From positions 30,693,001 through 30,757,000 of the forward strand of contig NC_088330.1 in assembly GCF_036884655.1 (NCBI RefSeq): 64,000 bases of DNA, read 5' to 3'. The position numbers were made by a program, and so were the translations under genes. This document shows, piece by piece, positions 1-11,045 of this stretch. The notes under the pieces were generated by a model, which was not told the origin of the DNA, ran no database searches, and saw only the letters and a list, made by a program, of their open reading frames with translations. Origin of the DNA: Musa acuminata AAA Group (taxonomy: Eukaryota; Streptophyta; Magnoliopsida; Zingiberales; Musaceae). Each line of letters begins with the position of its first letter. The first letter of the stretch is position 1.

Positions 1-29
1 TGCTTGAAGCTTTTGTATTGTTTGTGCAG

Positions 30-695
30 CAATGCGAGGACGCGGCCGAGCTCGAGTGGCTGTCCAAGTTTGTGGAGGAGTCCTTCTCGGACGTGCCTTC
101 TTATCAGTCCGGGGCGGCCGTAATTGCGCCCTCGTGTGAGGCGCAGCTCCGGGCGGAGCAGTCGGCCAACGGCCGCGGAGCTCGGGGCAAGCGCTCGAGG
201 GCGACCATCGGTGCCGTTTCGGCCGCCGCATGGTCCTCATTGGTGACGCCACCGCATCCACCGGCGCAGAACTCGCCTTCGTCTTCGTCCTCGTCGTCGT
301 CCTCCGAGTTCTCTCCGTCGAGGCCGAAGGCGGGCGGTGCCGACAACGGAAACAGGGGCAGCAGAGGGAAGAAGGGCGGAGGAGGCGTGGGGTTGGAAGG
401 CGGGGTACGGCGCTGCACGCACTGCGCGTCGGAGAAGACGCCGCAGTGGCGGACGGGGCCGCTGGGACCGAAGACGCTGTGCAACGCGTGCGGCGTGAGG
501 TTCAAGTCGGGTCGGCTCGTGCCGGAGTACCGGCCGGCAGCGAGCCCCACCTTCGTGCTCACGCAGCACTCCAACTCCCACCGCAAGGTCATGGAGCTCC
601 GCCGCCAGAAGGAGCTGCTGCTCCTCCGCCACCAGGAGAACGACCCCTCCTCCGCACGGCCGGATCTGCTGTTCAGCGACTATGGGGTTTGCTGA
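30..695 (+). CDS. GATA-type zinc-finger transcription factor, last exon (5' part outside window)
   Basis: The exon opens after a pyrimidine-rich acceptor ending in CAG at 27-29 and reads in phase 0 to TGA at 693-695, giving 221 residues. The first visible residues include [15 protein letters not shown], a block conserved just after the intron in plant subfamily I GATA factors. A Ser-rich and basic linker follows. One class IV zinc finger starts near base 414: CTHC, an 18-residue loop containing [14 protein letters not shown], then CNAC. The basic tail (GVRFKSGRL, then [13 protein letters not shown]) fits DNA binding to WGATAR sites in the nucleus. By family knowledge these factors act in light, nitrogen or developmental regulation; the exact role here cannot be told. 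The exon is very GC-rich, as in many monocot regulatory genes. The first exon must lie left of base 1. Family assignment is firm; the orthologue is not assigned. Confidence 0.95.
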   Translation, partial: QCEDAAELEWLSKFVEESFSDVPSYQSGAAVIAPSCEAQLRAEQSANGRGARGKRSRATIGAVSAAAWSSLVTPPHPPAQNSPSSSSSSSSSEFSPSRPKAGGADNGNRGSRGKKGGGGVGLEGGVRRCTHCASEKTPQWRTGPLGPKTLCNACGVRFKSGRLVPEYRPAASPTFVLTQHSNSHRKVMELRRQKELLLLRHQENDPSSARPDLLFSDYGVC

Positions 696-2269
696 GCTGA
701 AGCCAGGCCCCGAAGCTGCCCACGGCCGCCCGCCGGCCGGGCGGTCGTTCTCCCACCACCGCATTATGGTTCCCTTGTTTCTAAATTTGTGCCCCCAACA
801 AATTCTTGGGTTTCTGTTGTGAAAGGGTCTTCCCGAATCGGACGGTTGAGATCTCATCGAACGGTCTATCTAGATAAGAGATAGGAGTAAAATAAACAAA
901 TGAAATGATGGAATAGGGGATGGGAAAGCACGTGACTTGCCGCTGCAAGTGAAGTGAAAAGAAATAAATATCTCGGTCACGTGATGACAACGGGGCGACG
1001 GTGAGGAGACGAGCAGTTGTTCCTCTCCCACCTCATGCATGTTTCCCCGGCTAATGACATGCAAATCCTATCCTTGCGTTCGGTCAATCATGGAGATGCT
1101 TTCTGCCTGATATAACGATTGGGTAGGGAGGGAGGGAGGGAGGGAGGAAGAAGGTAAGAAGAGGAGTGTCATTTACACTGTTCATCCCTTCGTTAATCCT
1201 CAATCCTCTTGTGCACGCCGACATGTTTATACGTATAAGGTTTTCGTAATTCTATAATAGAAATATTAGACAAAAATAAAGTGGTCAATCCTGTTGAGTT
1301 TGTCATTTCTCACTCGACCTGAGTAGTTTTCCTAGGCTTAAAATCCAAGAAAGTAAGATCACCTTCCAGTTATATTGGTTCAACTCACAGTAGTTACAAT
1401 GGAGCTATAAGCACGCTAAAACTCCAAACTCAATTATTAACGACCACTTAGGAATCATAAGATCATAATATTCATCTAACAATAATAGAAGATCACGATA
1501 TAGGTAAATACAGAATGATGATTTTTTATTTTTATATATTTTTTAATTCTCAATAAATTTATAATTTAAGAATTAATCATATATTTAAGTATAAGATTTT
1601 AAAAGTGCATGATTGAATGAATCTCTCCTTCAAAACATGTATAAATATATATTATCTTAATAAATAAAATTATTTTTTTTCATAACAAATTCTTATGAGA
1701 GCTTTTCTTTGCTTCGAGCATAGCTCTCTCTTCCTTTTATCTTAGCTTTATAACTTTTAATGCTTTCGGATTTTGATATTGTTGCATCAAAGATGAAGAC
1801 GTGCTGACTCCTCCATACTAATCTCCTAGCATGTTTGGAATAGATCTACTCCATTTTGTTGATCTGATCAGCCTCCTCTAGTGATCGACCAACTTCTTCG
1901 ATATTTCTTCATCATTGTACAATTATGTTTGCTAGGTGTACCATATGCTCCTACCTACTACTTTAGCATCCTCATCTCCTTTTCGTTAATCGTTTAACTC
2001 ACTAGTGCCTTGGATCCACGATCGACCTCTCGACGATACTCCATTACTTATTATCATCTTTTCTACTACACCATTAACACTCGTGATCGAGAGAAGAACT
2101 CAAGAGAGAACAAAGAGATCGCCCTATTCTGTATATCTAGATCCTTCCTTGTGCACTTCTCAAATTTGATTTCCTTCATCATATTAAATCCTCTCCTATG
2201 CACTTCTTAGATCTCCATCATCGGTGCATTTAAACTAGATCATCAGTTGATTGGATTTCTCTTATTGAA
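696..2269. other. 3' flank of GATA gene and AT-rich intergenic DNA
   Basis: The first few hundred bases are the probable 3' untranslated region of the GATA gene, with an AATAAATA-like motif near 962-969. A (GGGA)n run lies at about 1122-1147. From about 1250 the DNA is AT-rich with no supported gene. The CT-rich part from about 1700 may be the decayed leader or LTR of the copia remnant that follows, but no LTR ends could be fixed. Confidence 0.5.
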
Positions 2270-3060
2270 TTACAATGTCTTCTCAATATGTCTTTACATT
2301 TGATGCTCTAATTATTATTTTCATAGGAAACAATAATTCATCTTAACCTACAGAACTTATATCTAGCAACTCTAATCCCCTTTAAGCTCTCTAAAGATGA
2401 CAACTATATATCTTGGTGAGTACAATTCACCAATCTTGGATGTGATCTATTAGGTTGTATTGATGACTCTCTTAGTTGTCCACCAAAACAAAATCCTAAT
2501 ATCAAGAGAACCTATCATAATAGTAAATCCGGATCTCAGGACTACAACAATATCATTTTATTCTATAAGACATTCAAGTCTTATGTTGGCTCTATAGTAT
2601 TACTAATCTTTTCATATAGCACTATAGTAGAAGCATGGTCCAAGTTACCTATCACCCTCACCAATCACTCTTGCACTCATATGCTAATTTTTTTATGTAC
2701 TTTGATAAAAATAATATAAGAGGAATGTACTATTATTGATTATATACAAAACCTAAAAGTTATAATATATAATTTGACTTTAATAAGTCATCCTAAGTGA
2801 TGAAGAAGAAGTCATTTTTCATACTCTCAATGACCCAAAAGATGAATATAAGGAATTGCTGATAGTAATTCAGGCACGTGACTTATCAATATCATTTGAT
2901 GAACTATATAATAAATTGATTAATCATAAAATATATATGAAATAAGAAGAGAGAAAGATAAGACCAATAATCACACTCCAATTCAATTAAAAATTTAAAA
3001 GAAAAAACAATCGAAGCAAAAAGAACTTCAATAATCATCCTTCATTTTCTTCTTTTTACT
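2270..3060 (+). mobile_element. Decayed Ty1-copia gag fragment
   Basis: With stops and frameshifts ignored, the plus strand reads as a copia-type gag polyprotein. It starts at an ATG near 2275 (MSSQYVF), then PLKLSKDDNYISWW near 2380, CDLLGCIDDSLSCPPKQ near 2450, and TIVEAWSKLPI near 2625. A later part reads as the DELYNKLINHKIY-type region near 2890. These match the order of the N-terminal and UBN2-like parts of plant copia gag. Many stops and frame changes show that it is dead. No LTRs could be paired with it. Confidence 0.7.
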
Positions 3061-4399
3061 AGCTTACACCTCTCCTTCCCTCTTGCTTAGGGATGTCAAC
3101 AAGGCAAGATAGAAGTGAGGAGTGCTTCTCTTATCCTCATCCCCATCTCATCCCCCATCCCAACCCCATTTCCTATTTAGATGGGGGCGGAAATGAGAAG
3201 TCCCCATTAGTAACGAGGAACTCATAGATTCTTTATATTCTCCTAATTAATTTATTTAATTAAAAACTATCAATTAATAATATCAAACTTTACAACTAGT
3301 AAGTATTATATCTCATGCCCATTTTTTTTTAACACGTGTATAGAATAATTCAGAGCAATATACACTAATAAAATAACTTATTCAAAATAAATTCTAATTT
3401 CTTAAAAAAAATAAAATTTGGCATTAAAAACGAAGTCATAATGATTCCAAAAACATATAGTCATAAATCTAAAAAATTAATCTTGATAGAACAATTAGAA
3501 ACAAGGATCAATATCAAGTCTCATATTAGATCTCATACACGTTATGTAGGGTTGCAGACTAAATAGACTATCCTCCCAATAATCGATAAAGATACTTTAT
3601 TCTTCGCGATGGATTCTCTTCTCTCCTAACAGTAGATGAAATGAATTCATATCATAATTCCAGATAAAATGATGTTCCTCATCTGCCAAGGTGTAGATAC
3701 ATTCCTCCTAATAATAGATGAAGGAACTGTTTAGTTGCCACGTTTAATGATCCACTTGCCCTTGAAAGGAATCACCCTTCAGTATAATGGATCACCTATA
3801 ATTGATAGGGATCATCTACGTCCTTTTATCATAGTAGTATCATATATCTTATTAGTTAAGATTTGTGCTATCACATATATCCATAGATTATACCAGAAGA
3901 ATTATATGAGGGATTCAATTTAGTAGGTGCCACTCGATATATGATGGGCGCTCTTCTCATGTAAAGCATGATGGGTAAATATCTTACATCCATACTAATA
4001 TCTATAGATCACTTATCTGTTAAACAATCATAATTAAACTCATAAATCAACCTCAATAACTTAAAATATAAATGACATATCAATATCATTAACATCATGA
4101 ATCAAAATATAATTAACCCTCAATCAACTTGAACCCTAATTGAATTAGCCCAATCAATTTGAATCGAATTTAATTAAACTAGAACCTAGTTGAACCAATT
4201 AGCAATCTTCATAAGACTACTAGAATCATCCTAGACTAGTCTAATTTATATTTAATTAAGTTAAATTTAAGTTTGAATTAGTCTAAGTTCATTTCATAAT
4301 CATCCTAAATCGGTTAAATCAAACTAGTTCGATTCAAGTTTAAATCAAACTAACAAAACTTGGGCTGGCTCAAGCAGTGCCAACAAGTGGGTGAATTTT
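3061..4399. other. AT-rich intergenic DNA, no gene seen
   Basis: No ORF with recognisable content. A short low-complexity block of repeated CCCCAT/CCCCATC-like words lies at about 3135-3215. The stretch 4080-4340 is rich in repeated words such as AATTGAACC and AATTAAACT. It is probably old repeat DNA that I cannot classify. Confidence 0.4.
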
Positions 4400-4970
4400 T
4401 GCCCAAATCTATACTAAGACAAGGATTTGAATAATGCTAGAATTATCATAATAAATTTGTGCTATAGACTGGGATAAGACTCCTAAATTTTAAGAAACCA
4501 ATATAACCAAAGTAACTCTAACGTAGTATCAACGAGAGCATGATATTTGGCTTCGGTACTTGAAGGGACAACAAAGCTTTATTTCTTATTCCTCTAGAAA
4601 ATTAAAGAACAAAAAAATAATAGTATAATGTATATTAGTAGGATCACATATTCGTATCACCTTAGTTGAAAATTATAGCCCATTAAATATTATTCCTTTT
4701 ATATAGTGTAAAATTCAAAGTACAACAACATAATCAATAGATGATGGAGTCGTCGTCTAAATGAATTGCATATGATATATGCAGATGTACGGCAGTAAGA
4801 TAAACAAGACAGCTAATAAGTTATCAATAAATAATTATATCTTTTTATGGTTCTTCATTTATGGCACATATTTAATATTTAATTCAATATAGATGAGTCT
4901 CCTACTCTGTTGTCAAAGATATTGGCTCGAGTGAGAAGATCGAGTGCATATTTAGTTTAACTAACTTAAA
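4400..4970 (-). mobile_element. Ty1-copia RT/RNase H fragment, cassette copy 1
   Basis: Read on the minus strand from 4960 down, it gives KYALDLLTRANIFDN (the RT-RNase H connection), a degenerate linker, then near 4600-4500 a KKQ..VV.SSTEAKYHALVD stretch followed by LELLW. These are hallmark RNase H motifs of copia polyproteins. Stops interrupt the frame throughout. Related fragments occur at 8849-9574 and 25250-25937, each lying before a copy of the peptide gene, so the fragment was duplicated with its surroundings. Confidence 0.75.
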
Positions 4971-5813
4971 TAAATAGTAACTATAAGAAGAAGATACTTC
5001 GATCCCGAAAAAAAAAAAGAAAATAGAGAGAAGCTTTGAGATCATAAATGCCACGGTGTGCTTGTAAGAAATAGAATCTTTTCTAGATTCCGATAAAATC
5101 CAGCCCTCAGATTCGACTCGAGTCGGATAATTACCGGACAAACACGTGCGGTGTTCCAACTACCACTTGACAATACCATTTCTACGGATTGGTGACGAGT
5201 CTTCTTCAAAGTATGGCAAGAAGCCACATTTCCAGTTCCATCTCCATGGATGGTTGAGAACATACCAGCTTCTAAGCTCAGAGGCTTCTGGTTGACACAA
5301 CCACCAAGTCAGATTACAAATTAGATTCCTCCTGGAACAAAAAAGAAGATACTTGGGAATCATTTCTTATTCAACTTTTCGCTTGTCTTTTCCTCATACA
5401 ATAAATATCGTGCTAAATTAAATTTATTTATTTCTTTCCAACAATCGAATCTTATGCTTTTAAAGTAGTGCAAATTAATAACCGCAGCATCATCCCAAGA
5501 ACTCATGCTTCTTAGCTCTCTAGGATTCTCTTGTTTTCCTTGTTGAAATCGTATCGTAGTTGATTGCGAGGAAGGAAGATGTAAGCCCAAGCATATCTAA
5601 CACACAAACAACATAAAAGATACTTGACAAGCATATCGAATTAGATGGCACAAGCACATCTAACACACCCTGGTACTCCAAGAAACCTTGACAAGATAGA
5701 TACTTTTATTCTGTTCGAATATTTTTGTTGCTGCGGACAGAAGCAAGCTGAGAAAACAGAAACATGCATACACTCGATCGACGTCAACGTTGCACGGGAA
5801 GCCCACTGAAGGC
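4971..5813. repeat. Cassette copy 1: 3' flank of peptide pseudogene
   Basis: Closely matches 17090-17860 (cassette copy 2) along nearly its whole length, with small indels. On the minus strand it lies downstream of the peptide gene and may include its 3' untranslated region. A block at 5160-5363 keeps partly open frames on both strands in copies 1 and 2 (17106-17420), but I recognise no protein in it. Confidence 0.6.
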
Positions 5814-6021
5814 TTATGGTCGGCATGGGGGTAGATTCACTGGAGGCTTATATGGACTTTTGCTTGGATATGGAGGATTCGGCTGATGGACAGGAGCCAA
5901 ACAAGTAGCGCCGCAAATGTTTGATTTTGGTTTAGTAAACGCGTGATGCTACCATCCAAAACATGATGACGATGAAGGAGGAGATGATGAGGGTGAAGCG
6001 AGCTTGGTGATGATTCCCCAT
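5814..6021 (-). pseudogene. Small secreted proline-rich peptide, broken copy 1
   Basis: The start matches copies 2 and 3: ATG at 6021-6019 and the signal-like MGNHHQARFTLIISSFIVIM. After about 23 residues the sequence diverges, and an in-frame stop follows a few codons later. About 85 bases that encode the DDGWPMPSRW to PRRS segment in the other copies are replaced by unrelated AT-rich DNA around 5925-5960. After the gap the C-terminal part is still readable (CGATCLAPVHQPNPPYPS, then proline-rich to a TAA at 5816-5814). The copy is therefore an internally deleted or replaced pseudogene. Its ends still align with the intact copies. Confidence 0.7.
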
Positions 6022-7460
6022 ATGATATTTTGACGTTGCTGTTGCTCTTGCCTCTTGTCCCATCTGTTCTACATAAGGAGAAGAAGAAGAAGAAGAAGAA
6101 GACTTGACTGAGTGGTCCGTCTATGGCTGTCTTTCGTTTTCCTTTTTCTCGTGGGTGGAAATCGACTTCAATCGTTGACTGTCTGCAACTTCAGCCATGG
6201 GGTTGTTTTTGGGAACACGTAAATAACTCTGTGTTTTTAATCTTATTTAGTTTTTATTTGGTAGCTCTGTAACCAGAAATGGTTGTAGTTTCGAGTGAAA
6301 CATTTGCGTCGATTGATTCACCCATTCTCTCTTCGTTTTGTGTTACTGCGTCTATTTTCTGAATTTTTAATATAATTATTTAATTAACCTTTCGTAGTTT
6401 ATTTTTTTTTAATTAGAGTTGTGTATTTATATTATTACTTTAATAATATTAGCTGAAACTTTAATTGATTAAAACAAACTAACGAAAAATACTTGATAGT
6501 ACGAGCATACCGTCCCTTAGATTGAGGGTTCAAATCGTTATGTACCCCACTCACTCACTCTTGGTAGTAAGATCGTGGAATCAAATTTGTCTTTATCACT
6601 TATAGTTGTTTGTGTTGAATTGATGGCGTATGCCTAGATATGATAATGAACATCTCAACTTTGATGCACTTAATTTATTATCAAACAAGGATAAAAAACT
6701 TATCATACATTAACTCTCTAAATTAATTTTGTAAATTATATATTCTTGGCAAACAATCAAGAAAGAGCTTTTGAAAGGAGTCAACTTACCATACAAAGGG
6801 ATCTCTTGAGCTAATCCACACCAGCATACATCGATCGATATCTCTAATATCATCCGGTGAGCATCATCATTTTCTAATATTTATTGATAATTTTAGTAGA
6901 AAAATATAAATCTTTTTTCTGAAAGAAAATCAAAGATTTTTGGATCATTCAAAAAATTTAAAAGTACAAATGGAGAATCAAACTAACAAACCATCAAAGT
7001 CTTACAATCAAAACACGAAAAATAATTGAAGGATTTTGAAAGCTTTTATGAAACATATGATATTTAAAGATCATTAACATCGCCTTATCCCCTCAATAAA
7101 ATGGTACAACGAAAAGAATAAATTCTCAACATGGTCAGAAGTACATTACAAAGTAAAAAGATGATAAAAGGGTTTTGGGTGAACATTTACCTAATGTTGC
7201 AATCATTATATGATTAATCTTCATGATTAGTAATATAATATTTATAAGTGTCTTGCTTTACTCGGATAAGCATCTAATGCCATAACATTTTGACATCTTA
7301 TATCTTTTAAGCATATCATTTTTAAATAATTTTAAAATGTCTATTTATGTGATTCAATAATTTAAGATAAGATATATTAGTGGCTTAATAATTTTAGAGA
7401 TTATCTTGATAGAAAAGAGCTCTTTAAAAAATCTCTTTTTAAACCATCGCCTCTCTATAG
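6022..7460. repeat. Cassette copy 1: upstream flank of peptide pseudogene
   Basis: Matches 18161-18900 (copy 2, shorter) and 27532-28740 (copy 3). It has a (GAA)n run at about 6073-6102, then a conserved block near 6160-6290 with a TTGACT W-box-like word at 6174-6179. AT-rich DNA follows. The similarity to copy 3 stops at CTCTCTATAG, base 7460, where an LTR-like sequence begins. No gene is seen. Confidence 0.65.
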
Positions 7461-7873
7461 TGTTAGGATCAAGAGCACTAAGAGGGGGGGGTGAATTAGT
7501 GCAGCAGAAAACTTTCAATGGTTTAAAACGATGTTCGTACGAAAAAAACGATTTCGGTATGAAAGCCGATTCGGAAGTTACTTTAACTTAGATTAGATGA
7601 AGTGTAGTTAAAGTAAAGTTATGGAGGCAGTTTGCAGTTAAGATAGAGAACAGAAAGTAAATGCAAACCGAGATTTAGAATGGTTCGGTCAATCTTGGCC
7701 TTCGCCTATTAAAGAAAGGCCTCTAGTAGACGTCGGTGACCTCACTAGGTAACTGCAAACTGCCTCCATAAGTAAATGCAAACCATAGAATGGTTCGGTC
7801 ACTAGGTCACCGACGTCCACTAGACGTCGGTGACCTCTAGTGGACGTCGGTGACCTCACTAGGTGACCTCACT

Positions 7874-7875
<2 letters not shown>
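7461..7875 (+). mobile_element. LTR-like fragment beginning TGTTAGGATC
   Basis: It begins TGTTAGG exactly where cassette copy 1 departs from copy 3, so it looks like an inserted element. The G-run followed by TGAATTAGTGCAGC near 7484 is a word I associate with a common monocot LTR start, from memory. The right part (about 7680-7875) consists of repeats of GACGTCGGTGACCTCACTAGG in both orientations and of ATGGTTCGGTC. No 3' end of the LTR can be fixed; it merges into the (TA)n tract. Confidence 0.5.
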
Positions 7876-7916
<41 letters not shown>

Positions 7917-7917
7917 C

Positions 7918-8003
<86 letters not shown>

Positions 8004-8232
8004 GTATGTATATATATATATGTATGTATATATATATATGTATGTATATATATATATGTATGCATATATATATATGTATGTATATATATATATGTATGTA
8101 TATATATATATATATATATGTATGTATATATATATATGTATGTATATATATATATGTATGTATATATATATATATGTATGTATATATATTTATGTATGTA
8201 TATATATGTATATATATATATATATATTCATA
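7876..8232. repeat. Long (TA)n / (TATG)n microsatellite
   Basis: About 350 bases of alternating T and A, with regular TATGTATG interruptions spaced roughly 20 bases apart in the middle part. Open frames on both strands encode only Tyr/Ile/Met runs and are artefacts. Confidence 0.95.
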
Positions 8233-8237
8233 GGAAT
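8233..8237. other. Target-site duplication, left copy (GGAAT)
   Basis: GGAAT directly precedes the TG terminus of the solo LTR and is repeated at 8849-8853 directly after the CA terminus. Confidence 0.85.
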
Positions 8238-8848
8238 TGATGAGGGTAATAATGGCGACATGACACGCCACGACGTCAACCGCGGACGACACTCTGCCCA
8301 AAAAGGGCAATAACGTCGACGCGATGTGCGCTGACATCACCCGCTCTCTGACAACGATTTCATCGTTATGACCCAACACGCTTGGCCGAGGCAGGGAAGA
8401 ACGGCGACCGAAGCACGCCCATACCCTGCGGTAGTTCGGTTCTTCACGTCACGCCAACTCAAAGTCAGACGCTACCTGCCCCCTGCAGGCGGGTAGCTCA
8501 GGAAGCAATATGCTTCCCTATAAATACCCTCTCATTCATTAGAAAAAGACAGGCACACAAAGATACTGCTTCGTCTGAAACCCCCTCTGCATCTGCTAAC
8601 TTGATCGTCGGAGGGGTCGAGCCGAGCGCCTCGGCCCGACCTTTGTGCAGGTGTGAAGCTGAAGGTCCCCTCCGAACGCGCAGGCGAGGAGTTCCTGCCC
8701 GGAAGAGACGACTACGCCGTCCGGATCGAACACCGCCCCCGACCTCCTCAACGGACTCGAGGAACGCCATACAAGATCCCCGCCCATTCGGACCCGAACC
8801 AAGCCATGTTGGCCCCGAGACCACGGCATAAAGTTGTTTACACTAACA
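8238..8848 (+). mobile_element. Solo LTR, probably Ty3-gypsy type (611 bp)
   Basis: It starts TGATGAGGG and ends CACTAACA. It is flanked by GGAAT on both sides and is GC-rich in AT-rich surroundings. A TATAAATA box lies at 8519-8526. A later TTGATCGTCGGAGGGG word resembles the R/U5 region of monocot gypsy LTRs (from memory). The same site without the LTR is present near 25250-25262. No internal domain remains, so it is best explained as a solo LTR left by LTR-LTR recombination. Open frames inside it (for example 8382-8831) are not genes. Confidence 0.85.
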
Positions 8849-9574
8849 GGAATAATCGTAATTGCGATATGAGATCTCATTTACATTTATATAGTAACTT
8901 TTATACCCTATAAAGTATTATTAAGTAATCTCATAATTTTTTATGTAGAAACCGCTGAGTTTGAAAACTAAGATGCTAATCGTTGTGAAGATAATAGCTT
9001 GAAATATATCTATTGGTTGATTGTCATATGAAGATGATATCATATAAAATAACAATCAATCTCAATATTTTGTGCTCGTTATGGATGATTTGAATGATGT
9101 TTATCATAACAAATTTGTGGTATAGACTAAGAAAAGACTCCTAAATTTTAAGAAACCAATCTAACTAAAGTAACTCTATCGTAGTATCAACAAGAGCATG
9201 ATATTTTGGTTCAAAGTATGAGGACACCTTAATCGAAAATTATATCCCATTAAAAATTGTTCCTATTATATAGTGTAAAATTGAAAGTACAACAACATAA
9301 GGAACCTATCTATCTCAATAAATTACATATGATATATCCAGATGTACGAAGAGAGCTAATAAGTTATAAATGAATAATTATATCATTTTAGGGTTCTCCG
9401 TTTATAGCACATACTTAATATTTAGTTCAGTATATGTGAGTCTTCTACTTTATTGTCAAAGATATTGACTTGAGTGAGAAGATCCAATGGATATTTGACT
9501 TAACTTAAATAGTAACTATAAGAAGATAATACTTCGATGCTAAAAAATGGATAGAAGATCCTTAATTTCAGATT
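8849..9574 (-). mobile_element. Ty1-copia RNase H fragment, cassette copy 2 (left part)
   Basis: Aligns over its length with 25253-25937 and, in its middle and right part, with 4430-5040. On the minus strand it carries the same decayed RT/RNase H sequence as copy 1. It is separated from the rest of cassette copy 2 by the copia element inserted at 9575. Confidence 0.7.
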
Positions 9575-10127
9575 GTTAGATTATGTGGCCCTATTTAATT
9601 AGGTAAGATATATTATAGATATTATTGGATTCTGATTATGGTTATTGACCAATAGAAAAGAAGTCCATATTAAAATAGGATTCTTTAGGAGGAAGGAACT
9701 CTCCTAATAACTTATCCTAGACCCTCTGCTCTCGCCTATAAATAGACAGGACCTCTAGGGGCTAAAGACAGCATCATATATCATCTGATATATCATTTGT
9801 GCGCATTTGATAGATAAGACCTCTAGGGGTCAAGATTAAGTTTTTCTCTCAATCTCCCTCTCCCTTAATCCCCTAATCCATCAATCTAGGTGGTCCTGTG
9901 AAAAGATAGGAAGAGAGGAGAAGGATCTAGTTCTTTTTGCAGATCCTTGCAGATTGATATTTCAGATCCGACGATGAAGTGTTTGTAGATCAGATAAGGT
10001 TTATTTCTTCTGAACAACAAGAAAGGTATGCATCGTAAAATTGTCAGATCTAATTTATTTGATTTCAATCTTGGTATAAAAGTTTTTCCGCATTATAGAT
10101 AGCATGATTACAGATTTTATGCTAACA
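9575..10127 (+). repeat. 5' LTR of the copia element (553 bp)
   Basis: TGTTAG to CTAACA. A TATAAATAG promoter box lies at 9737-9745. It lacks about 12 and 70 bases present in the 3' LTR; the larger gap lies between repeated AGATTAAG/TTTTTCTCTCAAT words and is probably a slippage deletion. Confidence 0.92.
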
Positions 10128-10128
10128 A

Positions 10129-10143
10129 TTGGTATCAGAGCCA
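10129..10143 (+). other. Primer binding site, initiator tRNA-Met type
   Basis: TTGGTATCAGAGCCA follows the 5' LTR after a single base. It matches the TGGTATCAGAGC core that pairs with the 3' end of initiator tRNA-Met in plant copia elements. Confidence 0.9.
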
Positions 10144-10344
10144 GGTTCTTGAGATCAAATATATTAGATCTATTATTGTTCTTTACGATGCTTGAATGAT
10201 TCGTCGGATATTATTGATCTGTTTTTTTTCTATATGATTTGCTCTATTATTGATTATGAACAATATATAATTTTATGTTTAATCAATGAATTTACTGTTT
10301 ATTATCATCGATGTTATTGAGATGACCATCTTTATTGATCGTTG

Positions 10345-11045
10345 TCGTCAAAGGGCCGTGTACCACCCCGCAGCTGCGCATCACGGTCGTGCGCAGGCAG
10401 AGGTTCGTTTGCGAGCGGTGGCGGCACCACGGGCATCCCGCATCGCCTGTGAATGTGGTGATCGCGGAAGGCGGCGGCTGCCCTCATGCATAATGGTGGC
10501 GGCTGCCCTCATGCATAATGGTGGCGCCTGCAGAAGGCGGAAGGGCGGTGGTCGCAGATGGCGGCAGCCGCTGACCCCGTGGAAAGTGGGCAACGGCAGT
10601 GGCCGCGCCAAGGCGGCGGCCAAGCGCGAGCAGGAACCGCGGCAGCCGCGCGCAGGTAGTGGCAGCGGTAGCGCGTGGGCACAGGCGGCACAGGCAGCGC
10701 CACGGCATGGCAACCGCGCACCGGCGGCGGCCGCGCGTGGGTAGGCCGTGCACAGGCGGCGGCCACGCGCGGGCAGGAACCGCCGCAGCGGCCGCTCGTG
10801 GGCAGAGGCAGCCCCCCCCCCCGCAGCGGCAGCGGCCGCGCGCTGGCAACAGCCGCGGCCAGCCGTGAGCGCCGTCCGCAGGCAGGAAAGGCCGCAGCGC
10901 CGCACGTCGCAACGACCGCGCGCAAGCGGCGGCAGCGCCGCACGTCGCAACGGCCGCGACGCACGCGGCGGCAGCGCCGCACGTCGCAACGGCCGCCACG
11001 CAAGCGGCGGCCGCGCCGCACGTCGCAACGGCCGCAGGCAGTTTA
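10345..11045. repeat. GC-rich island inside the copia element, with 39-bp tandem repeats
   Basis: About 700 bases that are strongly GC-rich, between AT-rich flanks. The right end (10897-11040) holds about four copies of a 39-base unit containing GCGCCGCACGTCGCAAC. The left part is made of shorter CGGC/GGCGGC words. All six frames are unusually open because of base composition; the translations are Arg/Ala/Pro-rich on both strands and resemble no gag. I do not call a gene here. Confidence 0.8.

Noticed and set aside
6490..6560. tRNA-like GGTTCAAATC word repeated near 18680 and 28050
   Set aside because: It resembles a Pol III B box, but there is no convincing A box at the right distance and no cloverleaf, so neither a tRNA nor a SINE is called.
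7837..8379. Long open frames of Tyr/Ile/Met on both strands
   Set aside because: They are translations of the (TA)n tract without any protein-like composition.
8382..8913. ORFs of 86-149 codons on both strands
   Set aside because: They lie wholly or mostly inside the solo LTR with TG/CA ends and target-site duplication; there is no protein motif.
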